Assembly (NCBI GenBank): GCA_002167855.2
Contig: NHBG02000020.1
Coordinates: 324,173-388,172 of the forward strand
Length of the DNA: 64,000 nucleotides
Source: Gammaproteobacteria bacterium TMED1
Lineage (GTDB): Bacteria; Pseudomonadota; Gammaproteobacteria; Pseudomonadales; Azotimanducaceae
Direction: 5' to 3'
Position numbers and translations under genes: made by a program. Within the stretch, counting starts at the first letter, position 1, and every line of letters begins with the position of its first letter. The notes beneath the pieces are model-generated. The model did not search any database, was not told where the DNA came from, and saw only the letters and a list, made by a program, of their open reading frames with translations. Positions 10,450-19,288 of this stretch are shown here, in pieces.

Positions 10450-10652
10450 AATGATTTTGCAGATTGTTACCGTGCTCGCAGTTCTATCCAGGGGGAACCG
10501 CCAAGCGCGCCCATGGTACCCTGAGTTTGTAAGGAGGTGATCCCATTAATAGTCAATCTATTAGGGGAGCCTCCGAGTTAAACTAGCGTTTTCTCGGAGT
10601 CTGCTCCCCATACGTATGACGAAGCCCTGGGGGATCCCTCCCAGGGCTTTTT
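10450..10652 (+). ncRNA. Candidate novel structured RNA (~200 nt)
   Basis: Strong promoter upstream, 14-bp bulged hairpin (10564-10609), intrinsic terminator (10622-10652), no ORF longer than 29 codons recognised. Confidence 0.65.
10622..10652 (+). terminator. Rho-independent terminator
   Basis: AAGCCCTGGG-ggatccct-CCCAGGGCTT followed by TTT. Confidence 0.85.
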
Positions 10653-10661
10653 AAATGAGGG

Positions 10662-11579
10662 TTAAGCAACTTTGATCCCAGCTAAATTATTAAAGCAAGT
10701 TTCCTTAGATGTTAGGATAAATTCTTCCATAAAGGGATGGGTTAACTGATCTTCACGAATAGCAGCAAAAAGCGTGCTCCAAAGGCCTCGATCGCCAAGC
10801 GGAATAGCGTCAATCGTCTGGCGCTCAAGGTATTCTGTGAGTGCCCAATTAGGCAAAGCAGCAACACCCCTTCCATTTGCCACCAGCTGAACCATCATAG
10901 GAGTGAGCTCAGCTGTACGCACACTCTCTGGCTGAATATCATCCAAATCCAGAAATCTTCTGAATATATCAAGTCGGTTTCTATCAACCGGATAGGTAAT
11001 TAGGACTTGATTCTTGAAATCACTAGGCAAAACGTAAGGCTGCGAGCGAAAAATATGATTGACAGGGATGGCAAGCATCGACTCGTACTTAAAAAGTGGG
11101 ATATATTTTAAGCCAGGTAAATCTAGAGGATCTGACGTAATCACTAAATCCAAATCCCCTCGACTCAGCGCTGGAATTGGCTCAAAACTGAAACCACCAG
11201 TTAAATCCAACTCAACGTCTGGCCAATCACCACGATACTTATCGATTGCGGGTAACAACCATTGAAAGCAGCTATGACACTCGATGCAGATATGTAATCT
11301 TCCAGTTTCCCCCCCAGCCAACCGAGCTATATCCCTCTCAGCCCCACGAACCAAAGGAAGAATATCATCTGCAAGCCTAAGCAAAACTCGTCCAGCGCTC
11401 GTAAATGTCGGAGGCTTGGTCTTGCGAGCGAACAACTTACAGCCTAATTTATCCTCAAGATCTTTTAGTTGGTGCGACAAAGCAGATTGCGTCAAGGATA
11501 GCCGGTCGGCTGCCTCGACTAAACTGCCAGTATCACGTAAAGCTACCAATGTTCGCATATGCCTGAATTCAATCATCAA
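10662..11579 (-). CDS. metR: LysR-family regulator, MetR-like
   Basis: N-terminal LysR HTH (FRHMRTLVALRDTGSLVEAADRLSLTQSALSHQLKDLE); HSCFQWLLPA region typical of MetR. Confidence 0.75.
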   Translation of the reverse strand: MMIEFRHMRTLVALRDTGSLVEAADRLSLTQSALSHQLKDLEDKLGCKLFARKTKPPTFTSAGRVLLRLADDILPLVRGAERDIARLAGGETGRLHICIECHSCFQWLLPAIDKYRGDWPDVELDLTGGFSFEPIPALSRGDLDLVITSDPLDLPGLKYIPLFKYESMLAIPVNHIFRSQPYVLPSDFKNQVLITYPVDRNRLDIFRRFLDLDDIQPESVRTAELTPMMVQLVANGRGVAALPNWALTEYLERQTIDAIPLGDRGLWSTLFAAIREDQLTHPFMEEFILTSKETCFNNLAGIKVA

Positions 11580-11723
11580 TTATGATCATTTTTCTAGGTG
11601 TTTGAGATCTATCGTATTTCAGTTAGATATAATTCTCTCACTCTCCAAATAGATCTCTTAAGGAGACGTAACTTCAACATGGAATCAATTGATTGAGATA
11701 ACTATAATCCCATATTTAACTAA

Positions 11724-11903
11724 TTATGCCAGAAAAAAAATAACCAAATAAATCAAAGGGAACAAAATCAAGCAGTAACAAACAATGTTATTTGTGACAG
11801 GCCATTTTTCCTCCTGGCTCACGGGCAAGATTTCGCCGAAAACCAGCCAAAGACAGCAACCCGTAATTAGTGCAAGTATTAAACTGAACAGTATTAAACT
11901 CAT
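11724..11903 (-). CDS. Small hydrophobic membrane protein (59 aa), not in the ORF track
   Basis: Read from sequence: MSLILFSLILALITGCCLWLVFGEILPVSQEEKWPVTNNIVCYCLILFPLIYLVIFFLA*; starts 12 nt after moeA with GAAGG upstream; two TM segments. Confidence 0.6.
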   Translation of the reverse strand: MSLILFSLILALITGCCLWLVFGEILPVSQEEKWPVTNNIVCYCLILFPLIYLVIFFLA

Positions 11904-11915
11904 ACCTTCTATCCC

Positions 11916-13133
11916 CTAAACAAGGTAATACTTTATTTTATCCCCATACTGAATCCGCTGCCCAATATCTGCTTCTGCAAGGGCATCAGCCCAAACGACT
12001 GAGGATATTATTCCAGAGCCTTGATCATCATATTTACTAAGCCAAACCTCTCCTAAAGAGTTCACGGAAAGCCTTACCCTCAAGTATTCGCGTCTACTCC
12101 CAGCCTGGAATTCAAAATCTGATAACCCATAATAGTAATTGGCTAAAGGCCGATTACCTCCTTGCAACGCAATAAGATAAGGTTTAGCAATCATAAGGAA
12201 AGTAACGAATGTAGATACAGGATTGCCTGGCAGGCCGAAAAATGGTTTCCCATTTACGCTACCAAATGCCAGAGGCTTCCCCGGCTTTATTGCCAATTGC
12301 CAAAGATCCAGAGATCCAAGGGATTCGACGGCTACTCGAACATGGTCCTCTTCACCCACTGAAACACCGCCAGTACAAAGTATGCAGTCACTGCTATTAG
12401 CTGCTTCCATAAGCGCTGTGCGAGTAGCTTCAAAGTCATCCTCGATAATTCCAATATCTATCACTTTCATACCAAGTTCTCGCAAAAGCCCAGCAAGAGT
12501 GTATCGATTGCCATTATATATTTTTCCTGGCGCTAAATCATTTGGCGGCTCAACTAACTCGTTACCTGTAGAAATAATTGCGATCTCCAATGGACGAAAT
12601 ATATCTAGCCGAGAAAGCCCGACCGAGGCGATCAGTCCAAGATCCTTAGGCATTATGCGATGACCTGCAGAGAATATAATCTGCCCCTTCTTAATATCCT
12701 GTCCTTGCGGTCGAACATTTTCGCCAAAAGATGGGAGCTTATTAATTGTGACCAGATTATCGTTCGAAGAAGTATTCTCCTGAATTACGACGGAATCCGA
12801 ACCTTGAGGCATGGGTGCTCCGGTAAAAATTCTTACTACAGTTTTGGAAGCAAGAGGTTTACCCACAACACCAGCAGGAATTCTATTACTAACTCTGTAC
12901 CTTTTACCCACAGCTATAGAATCCAGTCGAACCGCGTATCCGTCCATCGCACTAGTGTCTACTGGCGGAATAAATACTTGCGATCTTATATCTTCCGCAA
13001 GATATTTACCTGAGCTTTCATCTAAGTTTACCTCAAGACGACTAAGTGTGGGGTTCACACAATCAAGTAGCTCCTCAATAACCCTATCTACCTCAGACAA
13101 CGAGAGTGCCATATTTTTTCGGTACTTACTCAC
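11916..13133 (-). CDS. moeA: Molybdopterin molybdenumtransferase MoeA
   Basis: DTSAMDGYA, RIFTGAPMPQGSDSVV, STGNEL, GGVSVGEED, GLPGNPVS. Confidence 0.92.
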   Translation of the reverse strand: MSKYRKNMALSLSEVDRVIEELLDCVNPTLSRLEVNLDESSGKYLAEDIRSQVFIPPVDTSAMDGYAVRLDSIAVGKRYRVSNRIPAGVVGKPLASKTVVRIFTGAPMPQGSDSVVIQENTSSNDNLVTINKLPSFGENVRPQGQDIKKGQIIFSAGHRIMPKDLGLIASVGLSRLDIFRPLEIAIISTGNELVEPPNDLAPGKIYNGNRYTLAGLLRELGMKVIDIGIIEDDFEATRTALMEAANSSDCILCTGGVSVGEEDHVRVAVESLGSLDLWQLAIKPGKPLAFGSVNGKPFFGLPGNPVSTFVTFLMIAKPYLIALQGGNRPLANYYYGLSDFEFQAGSRREYLRVRLSVNSLGEVWLSKYDDQGSGIISSVVWADALAEADIGQRIQYGDKIKYYLV

Positions 13134-13636
13134 TAATGAGAACCTTTTTTGATTAGCTCTGCAAAATTACAGGGTCGATGGTTTATATCTAGCTGATCCT
13201 TAAGAATCTTAAGCCAAGCGGTCTTACATGCGCCTGGGGATCCTGGTATGCAGAAAACTAGGCTACCGTTTGCCATGCCTCCTACGGCTCTGGATTGCAG
13301 AGTGGACGTACCAATTTCTTCATAGGAAACAGCTCGAAACAGCTCACCAAATCCATCAATTCTCGAATCCAGTAAAGGCTTAATCGCTTCGGGAGTTGAG
13401 TCTCTAGAAGTGAAACCCGTTCCTCCGGTTATAAGTATCACCTCTATCCCTGGACTAGCTATCCAAGTCGATACCCTTGAGCGAAGGAGATATAGATCAT
13501 CTTTCTCAATTTCATATCCAATCAAATTATGGCCATCCTCTTCCAGTACTTCGCAAAGATACTGACCAGACGTATCAGTATCTCTAGTGCGAGTGTCCGA
13601 TACTGTTAATACCGCAACATTTAAGGGCTCAGGCAT
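13133..13636 (-). CDS. moaB: Molybdenum cofactor biosynthesis protein MoaB
   Basis: VAVLTVSDTRT, ILITGGTGFTSRDSTPEAI; overlaps moeA start. Confidence 0.92.
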   Translation of the reverse strand: MPEPLNVAVLTVSDTRTRDTDTSGQYLCEVLEEDGHNLIGYEIEKDDLYLLRSRVSTWIASPGIEVILITGGTGFTSRDSTPEAIKPLLDSRIDGFGELFRAVSYEEIGTSTLQSRAVGGMANGSLVFCIPGSPGACKTAWLKILKDQLDINHRPCNFAELIKKGSH

Positions 13637-13693
13637 ATTGAACTCCAGCAGTGAATGTTTCTAACTAAGAATCTGAATTCTTTATTGTAGCCA

Positions 13694-14848
13694 CTAGCTA
13701 CTATAGTGACTATTACCGAAATGCTTATCGACTGCCTGAGCTATCCGATCCCAAGCTTCTGTGAGAATTGCTCGTGGACACCCAAAGTTTAAGCGCATAA
13801 ACCCTGGTCCTCCGAATTCCTCACCATCCGACAAACCAACTCCAGCTTCTTCAAAAAAAGATGGTGCATCATCAAGTTTCAGCCCCCTCACATCGAGCCA
13901 AGCTAGGTAAGTAGCCTCGACTTTATTCATTTTGATCCCAGGTATTTCTTCGACTCGCTTTTCGCAGTAATCTCTATTTCCCTGTAAATATTTAAGAACC
14001 TGACGCCGCCAAGATTCGCAGTCACGATATGCAGATATCATCGCAGTGTAGGAAAAGAGACTAACGTCTCCAACAACACCCTGACTAGCTGCTAAAAATT
14101 TTTCACGTAATGCCTGATTTTTAATTATCGCAATGCCGCCACCAATACCCGCTATATTGTAAGTCTTTCCAGGACTAATTAAGGTCACCAAATTCTCTTC
14201 AATTCTCTCATCGACCTTCGCTAAGGGTATATGAGTTCTTCCATCGAATACTAGATCGCAATGAATTTCATCTGAACAAACTAACATGTCATGATTTAGA
14301 CAAAGATCAACAATCTCTCGAAGTTCCGAGAAACTCAGCACCCTACCAATAGGATTAAAAGGGTTGCAGAGTAATAGGAGCCGGCTTTTAGCAGTAATGG
14401 CATTACGAAGCGCAAACAAAGGGTATTGGTAGCCTCGGCTAGCTGGCTCGGTATCGATTCTAATGAGTTTACGACCACTGGTCTCTGGCGCCTTAAGAAA
14501 TGGAGGATAAATTGGCGCCGCAGTTATCACAGACTCATCTGGCTGGACCCATGATCTGCAGACCGTATTTAGACCCTGGACAACGCCAGGTATGAACAGG
14601 ATCTCATTGTGTTCTACTGACCAGTCATAACTATCTTTAAGCCGCTCGACGATTACTGCTCTTAATTCATCCGGAGCATCTGTGTACCCGAAATCCCCCG
14701 AGTCTGAACGTTCTTTTAGAAAATCGCTAATAGCTTGGGGAGCCTTGAAATCCATATCAGCAATCCACATAGCTAACACATCAGTATCCCTGTACTTCAT
14801 CCACTTGGTGCTGTCCTTCCTATCAATCACTAGGTCAAAATTATCCAT
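13694..14848 (-). CDS. MalY/PatB-family PLP enzyme (cystathionine beta-lyase-like)
   Basis: KWMKYRDTDVLAMWIADMDF, SDEIHCDLVF, SPGKTYNIAGI. Confidence 0.88.
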   Translation of the reverse strand: MDNFDLVIDRKDSTKWMKYRDTDVLAMWIADMDFKAPQAISDFLKERSDSGDFGYTDAPDELRAVIVERLKDSYDWSVEHNEILFIPGVVQGLNTVCRSWVQPDESVITAAPIYPPFLKAPETSGRKLIRIDTEPASRGYQYPLFALRNAITAKSRLLLLCNPFNPIGRVLSFSELREIVDLCLNHDMLVCSDEIHCDLVFDGRTHIPLAKVDERIEENLVTLISPGKTYNIAGIGGGIAIIKNQALREKFLAASQGVVGDVSLFSYTAMISAYRDCESWRRQVLKYLQGNRDYCEKRVEEIPGIKMNKVEATYLAWLDVRGLKLDDAPSFFEEAGVGLSDGEEFGGPGFMRLNFGCPRAILTEAWDRIAQAVDKHFGNSHYSS

Positions 14849-14919
14849 GATGCTATTTTGGCTTAAAGATCAGATATACTACCAGTATTATTCAGAGGAA
14901 AAGTACCGGATAGCCATAT

Positions 14920-15561
14920 ATGAATTTCTTAAGGAAACTCAAACTACCAGATAAGACCACAGCCCTACCTGGACGAAATGAAACACTGGAGGTCCCCGAT
15001 TACCATTTTGTAAACAGGAAATCGATCAAACCGCCTTTCTCAAACGAACTCCAAACAATAATTTTTGGCATGGGTTGTTTCTGGGGTGCCGAGAGAATCT
15101 TCTGGGAGCAAGATGGTGTGCATGTAACAGCGGTTGGCTACGCCGGCGGGATTACCCCAAACCCGACTTACGAGGAGGTATGTTCTGGACTTACGGGACA
15201 TAGCGAGGTGGTTCTTGTCGTTTTTAATCAACGTCAAATAACATTTCAAACTCTACTTTCTATGTTTTGGGAGGGTCACAACCCAACGCAAGGGATGCGA
15301 CAAGGGAACGATATCGGAACACAATATCGTTCCGGTATATATACATTTTCAAAGGAACAACAAACCTTGGCTGAGGCAAGTAGAGAAATTTTTCACGGCG
15401 CTTTAGCGGTCAAGGGGTTCCCTGCGATAACCACTGAAATTTATCCAGCACCAACATTTTATTACGCGGAGCACGACCATCAGCAGTATCTCGCAAAGGT
15501 ACCTAATGGCTATTGCGGCTTAGGCGGAACTGGAGTTACGTATAAAGCTGAAACTAATTGA
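14920..15561 (+). CDS. msrA: Peptide-methionine (S)-S-oxide reductase MsrA
   Basis: [41 protein letters not shown]. Confidence 0.93.
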   Translation: MNFLRKLKLPDKTTALPGRNETLEVPDYHFVNRKSIKPPFSNELQTIIFGMGCFWGAERIFWEQDGVHVTAVGYAGGITPNPTYEEVCSGLTGHSEVVLVVFNQRQITFQTLLSMFWEGHNPTQGMRQGNDIGTQYRSGIYTFSKEQQTLAEASREIFHGALAVKGFPAITTEIYPAPTFYYAEHDHQQYLAKVPNGYCGLGGTGVTYKAETN

Positions 15562-15570
15562 ACCTGTATT

Positions 15571-16479
15571 TCAAGCCGTCAAACGTTGATAAGCCTCTTC
15601 ATAACGCATTAACGTATTATCAATAACTTCCTGAGGAAGAGCAGGTCCGGGGAACTCTTTATCCCACTCAGCGCTATCAACCAGGGTCTGCGTGTAATTT
15701 CGCACATATTGCTTATCAAAACTATTTTGCTCCGTGCCGGGCTCCCACTCTTGTGCTGGCCAAAAACGTGAGCTGTCAGGAGTCAAAACCTCATCAATAA
15801 GTACTGGAACTTCAGAGTTTTCTAACAATCCAAATTCAAATTTGGTATCTGCAATAATAATTCCTCTCTCCCGCGCGTACTCTCGACCTGTATTATAAAT
15901 TTGTAGCGATAGGTCTTTTATTGACTCCATCAGAGAGTACCCTACCAACTCACAGGCTTCTTCAAAACTGATATTTTCATCATGCCCCTCTTCTGCTTTG
16001 GTCGAAGGCGTGAATATCGGTGTTTCTATACGATCGCTGTTGACCATATGCTCGGGCAGGGTGATTCCGCAAACCTTACCAGTCTTCTGATAATCTTTGT
16101 AACCACTTCCAGTGAGATAACCTCGAACAATACACTCAACAGGCACGACATTAGTCTTTCTACAAATCATAATACGCCCTTCCAGGCTTTCTATCTCTTG
16201 CTTGCTAAGACCATCGATATCTGAGGGGTCTGTAGAAATCAAATGATGGGACATCGAGTCCCCAAAATAGTCGAACCAAAACTTGGAAATTTTTGTGAGC
16301 AACACACCCTTCCCTGGTATCCCATTAGACAAAACAACATCAAAAACACTCACACGATCACTAGCGATAATTAAAATTCCATCTTCCCCATTTGATAGTT
16401 TCATGTCATATAAATCTCTAACCTTACCCGTTCTCTTATTGGGGAGAGGAAGATTCGTCGTCATTAATGCCTGTTCCAA
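15571..16479 (-). CDS. purC: Phosphoribosylaminoimidazole-succinocarboxamide synthase
   Basis: GKVRDLYD, SDRVSVFDVV, VECIVRGYLTGSGYKDY, DTKFEFG, LIDEVLTPDSSRFW. Confidence 0.93.
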   Translation of the reverse strand: MEQALMTTNLPLPNKRTGKVRDLYDMKLSNGEDGILIIASDRVSVFDVVLSNGIPGKGVLLTKISKFWFDYFGDSMSHHLISTDPSDIDGLSKQEIESLEGRIMICRKTNVVPVECIVRGYLTGSGYKDYQKTGKVCGITLPEHMVNSDRIETPIFTPSTKAEEGHDENISFEEACELVGYSLMESIKDLSLQIYNTGREYARERGIIIADTKFEFGLLENSEVPVLIDEVLTPDSSRFWPAQEWEPGTEQNSFDKQYVRNYTQTLVDSAEWDKEFPGPALPQEVIDNTLMRYEEAYQRLTA

Positions 16480-16551
16480 AGTTTTTGTCCTTATAGTAAA
16501 GAGTTACATTCTACAGAAACGATCAAATTCGAAAAAGAAAATGTTTTTATA

Positions 16552-17772
16552 CTAAGATGCAAGTGCCTGATCGAAGTCTGCTATCAAATCACCAGCTTCC
16601 TCAATACCAATAGAAAACCGAACCAGTGAATCCTGAATACCCATCTCTAAACGCCTCTTTCGACCCATTTCAGAGTAAATTGTATGCGCAACAGGTATGC
16701 CTAAAGTTCGGGTATCTCCAAGATTGCTGCTGCATATAACAAGTCTTAGTTTATTGAGAAAATCAAAGCAATCTAGATTATTGAGTTCTACACTAAATAT
16801 CGCACCCGGATGCCTAAATAGTGTCTGCGCAAGCTCATTCTCTGGATGATTCTGTAGGCCTGGGTAGTATAAACGCTTAATGCTCCGATGCCCGGATAGG
16901 AAGTCTGTAATTTTTTTTGCATTAGAGCAGGCTCTATCCATTCTTAAAGCTAGAGTGTCTGAACCAACAGAAATATGGTGCGCTGCTTCTGGGCCTAAAG
17001 CGGCTCCAAAATCACGAAGCCCCTTTTTCTTGATCTGGGTAATTGCCCAACTAGAACTATCACCTCCCTTATAGATATCGTATATATTTGAGTAGCTACT
17101 CCAGTCATAATTATTGAGTTCCGTGACAGCACCACCAAGTGCATTAGCGTGGCCACCAATATATTTTGTAAGACTGTTAATTGACAGACTTGCACCTACA
17201 TTTTTTGGCTGGAAGAGATAAGGAGTGGTCATGGTATTGTCAATAAAGTAAACAAGCTGGTGATCTTTACACAAATCGCCAATCCTCTGGAGATCAGATA
17301 TCTGAGTTCTCGGATTGGCTATAGTTTCTACAAATACCATTTTAGTATTTTCCCGAATTTCTGAAGCGACGGCATCGACTGATGTGGCATCCACTAAAGA
17401 TACCTCAATCCCATGAGTAGCAAAAGAGCTGAACAAACTGTTAGTGTTGCCAAACAAATAAGATGACGAAATTAAGTGATCACCCCTCTGCAATAATGAA
17501 AACAGTGTACTACCAATAGCGGCCATCCCCGTTGAAAAAGCAACGGTTGCAGATCCATTTTCCATAACTGAAATCTTGTTCTGTAATGCTGTCACGGTAG
17601 GATTTGTCTGACGGCCATAAGAATAACCAAATTCCCTACCTTGAAATACGGCTGCTAATTCTCTTGCATCCTCATAAGCATAAGTCACGGTAGTGTGAAT
17701 AGGCTTATGTATCGAACCATGTTCTATTTGATCCTGTCGATCTGAATGCACAATTCTTGATGTAAACCCCAT
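16552..17772 (-). CDS. Cys/Met-metabolism PLP-dependent enzyme (homoserine sulfhydrylase / gamma-lyase family)
   Basis: YGRQTNPTV, FSTGMAAI, TKYIGGHANALGG; preceded by a SAM-II-like riboswitch. Confidence 0.85.
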   Translation of the reverse strand: MGFTSRIVHSDRQDQIEHGSIHKPIHTTVTYAYEDARELAAVFQGREFGYSYGRQTNPTVTALQNKISVMENGSATVAFSTGMAAIGSTLFSLLQRGDHLISSSYLFGNTNSLFSSFATHGIEVSLVDATSVDAVASEIRENTKMVFVETIANPRTQISDLQRIGDLCKDHQLVYFIDNTMTTPYLFQPKNVGASLSINSLTKYIGGHANALGGAVTELNNYDWSSYSNIYDIYKGGDSSSWAITQIKKKGLRDFGAALGPEAAHHISVGSDTLALRMDRACSNAKKITDFLSGHRSIKRLYYPGLQNHPENELAQTLFRHPGAIFSVELNNLDCFDFLNKLRLVICSSNLGDTRTLGIPVAHTIYSEMGRKRRLEMGIQDSLVRFSIGIEEAGDLIADFDQALAS

Positions 17773-17799
17773 ATCCCCTCCTAGGCGACATTCGAGCCG

Positions 17800-17845
17800 A
17801 AAAAAAAACCTGTCTAGTTATCTATCCACAACTAAAGCAGGTTTC
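17800..17845 (-). terminator. Intrinsic terminator in the leader of the Cys/Met PLP gene (attenuator)
   Basis: Minus strand AAACCTG-c-TTTAGTT-[GTGGATAGAT]-AACTAGA-CAGGTTT then a run of Ts. Confidence 0.8.
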
Positions 17846-17900
17846 TTTCCCTTTAGCTGCACTTCTATCGCGCCCGCAAGCAGATTTCAAATCGGCGCAT
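17846..17900 (-). promoter_or_regulatory. SAM-II-like riboswitch aptamer
   Basis: Minus strand GCGCCGATTTGAAATCTGCTTGCGGGCGCGATAGAAGTGCAGCTAAAGGGAA: P1 GCGCC/GGCGC, GATTT in the loop, TGCTT/AAGTG pseudoknot, conserved GCTAAAG(GG) tail. Confidence 0.78.
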
Positions 17901-17904
17901 GAGT

Positions 17905-17934
17905 ATTTTAAGAAACCCTTTACCAAAATATCAA
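17905..17934 (-). promoter_or_regulatory. Sigma-70 promoter for the riboswitch-led transcript
   Basis: Minus strand TTGATA-N18-TAAAAT, placing the predicted TSS at the first base of the aptamer. Confidence 0.6.
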
Positions 17935-18001
17935 GTAGACTTTAGAAAATATTAAAGCAACAGGACTCTGTTAGAATTGAGCAGCAACTAAAGGAATTTA
18001 T

Positions 18002-19288
18002 ATGCCTTCATTTAATGACGAACTCTTAACATTCTTATCTCAATCACCTACACCATTTCATGCTGTTAAAAATATGAGTACTCAGCTAGAAAAAGAGGGC
18101 TTTAAAAAACTTGATGAAAGTGAGTGCTGGAAAATTACTGAACCTGGTCGCTATTATGCTGTGAGAAACCAGTCTTCTATCATAGCTTTTACTCGAGGTA
18201 ATAACGATGCTCTTAAGGCAGGCATAAGGCTTATCGGTGCCCATACTGACAGTCCATGTCTCCGCGTCAAACCAAATCCAACAATCCACAAAAGTTCATA
18301 TCTGCAAGTTGGAGTAGAAGTTTATGGCGGGGTATTGCTAAACCCCTGGTTTGATCGAGATTTGAGCCTTGCAGGTAGAGTGACATACTCTGCTGGATCG
18401 GCTATATCTAGCAGTCTCATTAATTTTAATGCCCCAATAGGCATAATCCCAAGTCTTGCCATTCACCTTGATCGTAAGGCCAACGAATCACGCAGTATTA
18501 ACCCCCAAAGACATCTTCCACCTGTTCTTATGCAGACGGATGAATATACAACCTTCGATTCCCTCTTGGAAAAAAGGCTCCAAGAAGAACACGATATAGA
18601 AGGGAAAATCCTAGGACATGAGCTCTCTTTTTATGATGTCAACCCAGCCAACCTTATTGGCATGAATAACGAATTCATAGCAAGCGCGCGATTGGATAAC
18701 CTCCTTAGCTGCTTTATTGGATTAAAGTCACTTCTATTAGCTGATGATACCTATACCTGTGTCTTGGTATGCAATGATCATGAAGAAGTTGGGAGCGCCT
18801 CGAATGCAGGCGCCTTTGGACCCTTCCTAAGGAATGTGATCGAAAGATTATTTCCAAATAGAGAAGAGCTACTCCGGATAATGTCAAGATCGGTTCTAAT
18901 TTCAACTGACAACGCACATGGTATTCATCCCAATTATGCAGACAGACATGATACCAATCACGGGCCTTTATTAAATAAAGGACCAGTGATTAAAATAAAT
19001 GCTAATCAGCGCTATGCCACTAATAGTATAACCCAAGCGTATTTCGCTCATTTATGTGATCAGAATGATATTCCATACCAAAAATTCGTTAACCGCTCCG
19101 ATTTATCCTGTGGCAGTACAATTGGACCCATTACATCGACAGAACTAGGTGTAAAAACTATAGATATTGGTTTACCAACATTTGGGATGCATTCAGTTCG
19201 AGAACTGGGCGGTGCGCAGGATCCGGAATATCTGTACCGTGTACTGGTAAACTTTTTAAATATCACAGACCTCCCCAACGCTCTATGA
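18002..19288 (+). CDS. apeB: M18-family aminopeptidase
   Basis: LIGAHTDSPCLRVKPNP, NDHEEVGS, SARLDNLLS, DNAHGIHPN. Confidence 0.9.
   Translation: MPSFNDELLTFLSQSPTPFHAVKNMSTQLEKEGFKKLDESECWKITEPGRYYAVRNQSSIIAFTRGNNDALKAGIRLIGAHTDSPCLRVKPNPTIHKSSYLQVGVEVYGGVLLNPWFDRDLSLAGRVTYSAGSAISSSLINFNAPIGIIPSLAIHLDRKANESRSINPQRHLPPVLMQTDEYTTFDSLLEKRLQEEHDIEGKILGHELSFYDVNPANLIGMNNEFIASARLDNLLSCFIGLKSLLLADDTYTCVLVCNDHEEVGSASNAGAFGPFLRNVIERLFPNREELLRIMSRSVLISTDNAHGIHPNYADRHDTNHGPLLNKGPVIKINANQRYATNSITQAYFAHLCDQNDIPYQKFVNRSDLSCGSTIGPITSTELGVKTIDIGLPTFGMHSVRELGGAQDPEYLYRVLVNFLNITDLPNAL

Noticed and set aside
10530-10543. Remnant of a 16S rRNA 3' end on the minus strand
   Set aside because: Similarity stops at the 14-nt terminal motif; flanking bases do not match 16S helix 45 or a spacer, so a pseudogene fragment is unlikely
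11673-11694. Mini-ORF MESID with upstream AGGAGA between metR and the 59-aa gene
   Set aside because: Only five codons and no terminator or attenuator structure downstream; cannot be distinguished from chance
12223-12663. Long plus-strand ORF antisense to moeA (also 12660-13013, 12811-13152)
   Set aside because: Lies entirely within the well-supported moeA/moaB coding sequence; low-complexity Ser/Arg composition typical of antisense frames
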